Assembly (NCBI RefSeq): GCF_014898055.3
Contig: NW_026555331.1
Coordinates: forward strand, 97,300,684-97,364,683
From: Talpa occidentalis
Lineage: Eukaryota; Chordata; Mammalia; Eulipotyphla; Talpidae
Direction of reading: 5' to 3'
DNA: 64,000 nt
Positions within the stretch are counted from its first letter, which is position 1; the number at the start of each line of letters is the position of its first letter. The notes under the pieces were generated by a model. It saw nothing but the letters and a program-made list of their open reading frames with translations. It was not told the origin of the DNA and made no database searches. Shown here in pieces: positions 63,410 to 64,000 of this stretch. Position numbers and translations under genes: made by a program.

Positions 63410-63525
63410 AATCCTCAGTCAGTAGCAGTTCTCCTGGATCTGGGCCCAGTTCACCAAACAATGGGCCAACTGGAAATGTTACCGAAAGTGAGACTTCAGT
63501 TTTGCCACCTAATCCTCATGCTGAG
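63410..63525 (+). CDS. HDAC9: HDAC9 coding exon: Ser/Pro-rich linker
   Basis: The exon completes the Glu codon split after FEVT and encodes [20 protein letters not shown] then [18 protein letters not shown], ending on a codon boundary at CTGAG|GTAAGA. The low-complexity Ser/Pro/Gly composition suits the disordered linker between the MEF2-binding part and the C-terminal deacetylase domain. The acceptor is ATATTTTTCAG. Differences from the human sequence as I recall it lie in the last 18 residues (N for S in GNV, and N for T in PPNPHAE). The next residues of the protein (expected to start QMVSQQ) are not in the remaining 475 bp. Confidence 0.95.
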
Positions 63526-64000
63526 GTAAGACTCTTATTATTTTGGTTCTTTTAAAGTTAAATCCTCTATTAGATCCCTAAAACAAAGTGATGTTTCTAA
63601 ATTGAAGCTTAAAGCCATCTGTTCTTATTTTTCTTACACGTTTATAATGTGTGGGTTTGAGTAAACTTGATCTTATTTATGAAGATTGGACAATAATCAG
63701 GACTGAAGTATACTAAAATGTAATCCTCAGATAAAATTAGTGATGTTGAGTATATACTGCCCAACAGTTGTACATCTCAGTTATCCTTCTTTTTGATCAT
63801 TCTGATAGTCTATAGGCCTATCAGTAAGTAAAAACTTTATGAAAACCTCTCAAAGAATTGCCTAGCAGGACCTTCTTGCTGGCCTAGGAATTAAGTCTCA
63901 GCAATATCACCTCAACAGTCTGAGTTCAATCCCAGGCCAGGGAGCTGAACCACATATGGCACAGCAGACCTCTCCTTTCTCACCCACTGCTCCCCTGAGC
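63526..64000 (+). other. HDAC9: HDAC9 intron, 5' part, running off the window
   Basis: The intron opens GTAAGACTC after the last visible exon. It is AT-rich up to about 63868 and then enters a SINE that continues past the window edge. Confidence 0.9.
63869..64000 (+). mobile_element. tRNA-derived SINE, oldest subfamily, cut by the window end
   Basis: A head related to the older copies (GGACCTTCTTGCTGGCCTAG, then ATTAAGTCTCAGCAATATCA) is followed by CAGCAGACCTCTCCT and CCACTGCTCCCCTGAGC at the edge. The rest lies outside. Confidence 0.82.

Overview
The window is a piece of a mammalian nuclear genome and lies inside one gene: HDAC9 (class IIa histone deacetylase 9), transcribed left to right. 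Six short coding exons (19946-20187, 24236-24386, 25476-25602, 27860-27981, 57388-57519, 63410-63525; 890 nt in total) join in one open frame with matching codon phases and GT/AG borders. They encode roughly residues 8-300 of the protein: the N-terminal glutamine-rich coiled coil, the MEF2-binding helix, the first 14-3-3 phosphoserine site with the adjacent basic nuclear-localisation region, and the start of the Ser/Pro-rich linker. The start codon exon, the remaining linker and the deacetylase domain lie outside the window.

About 98.6% of the window is intron. It is AT-rich and full of transposable elements. The dominant lineage-specific repeat is a tRNA-derived SINE of about 250-290 bp that starts GGGCCTCCC-GGTGGCGCAG, has recognisable A and B boxes and ends in an (AAAT)n/A tail. 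I count 21 copies in at least three age classes, many with visible target-site duplications. Together with L1, MIR, L2 and MER20 elements this points to a placental mammal. The SINE is not the primate Alu, rodent B1/B2, carnivore SINEC, horse ERE or ruminant BovA type. My best guess is a laurasiatherian, possibly a yinpterochiropteran (horseshoe or roundleaf) bat; this species inference is weak and rests on memory of SINE types.

Layout: 1-19945 is the upstream intron, with ten SINEs, a twin-primed L1 at 8649-9440 and a processed casein kinase I alpha pseudogene from about 12770. 19946-27981 holds four exons separated by introns of 4.0, 1.1 and 2.3 kb. 27982-57387 is a 29.4-kb intron with an older L1 block (32940-34190), a 5'-truncated antisense L1 of about 4.3 kb (34198-38475), a MER20 (53695-53915), several SINEs, divergent L2 copies and microsatellites. 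57388-63525 holds the last two exons and a 5.9-kb intron. 63526-64000 starts the next intron and ends inside a SINE.

I found no new operon-like or defence-like system, no RNA gene beyond tRNA-derived SINEs, and no CRISPR array. The points most worth following are tandem splice acceptors 9 nt apart at the second exon, a frame-neutral 132-nt exon carrying the 14-3-3 site and nuclear-localisation region, a nested inverted SINE pair, a SINE with a possible 3' transduction, and a 67-bp near-identical duplication near the left end.
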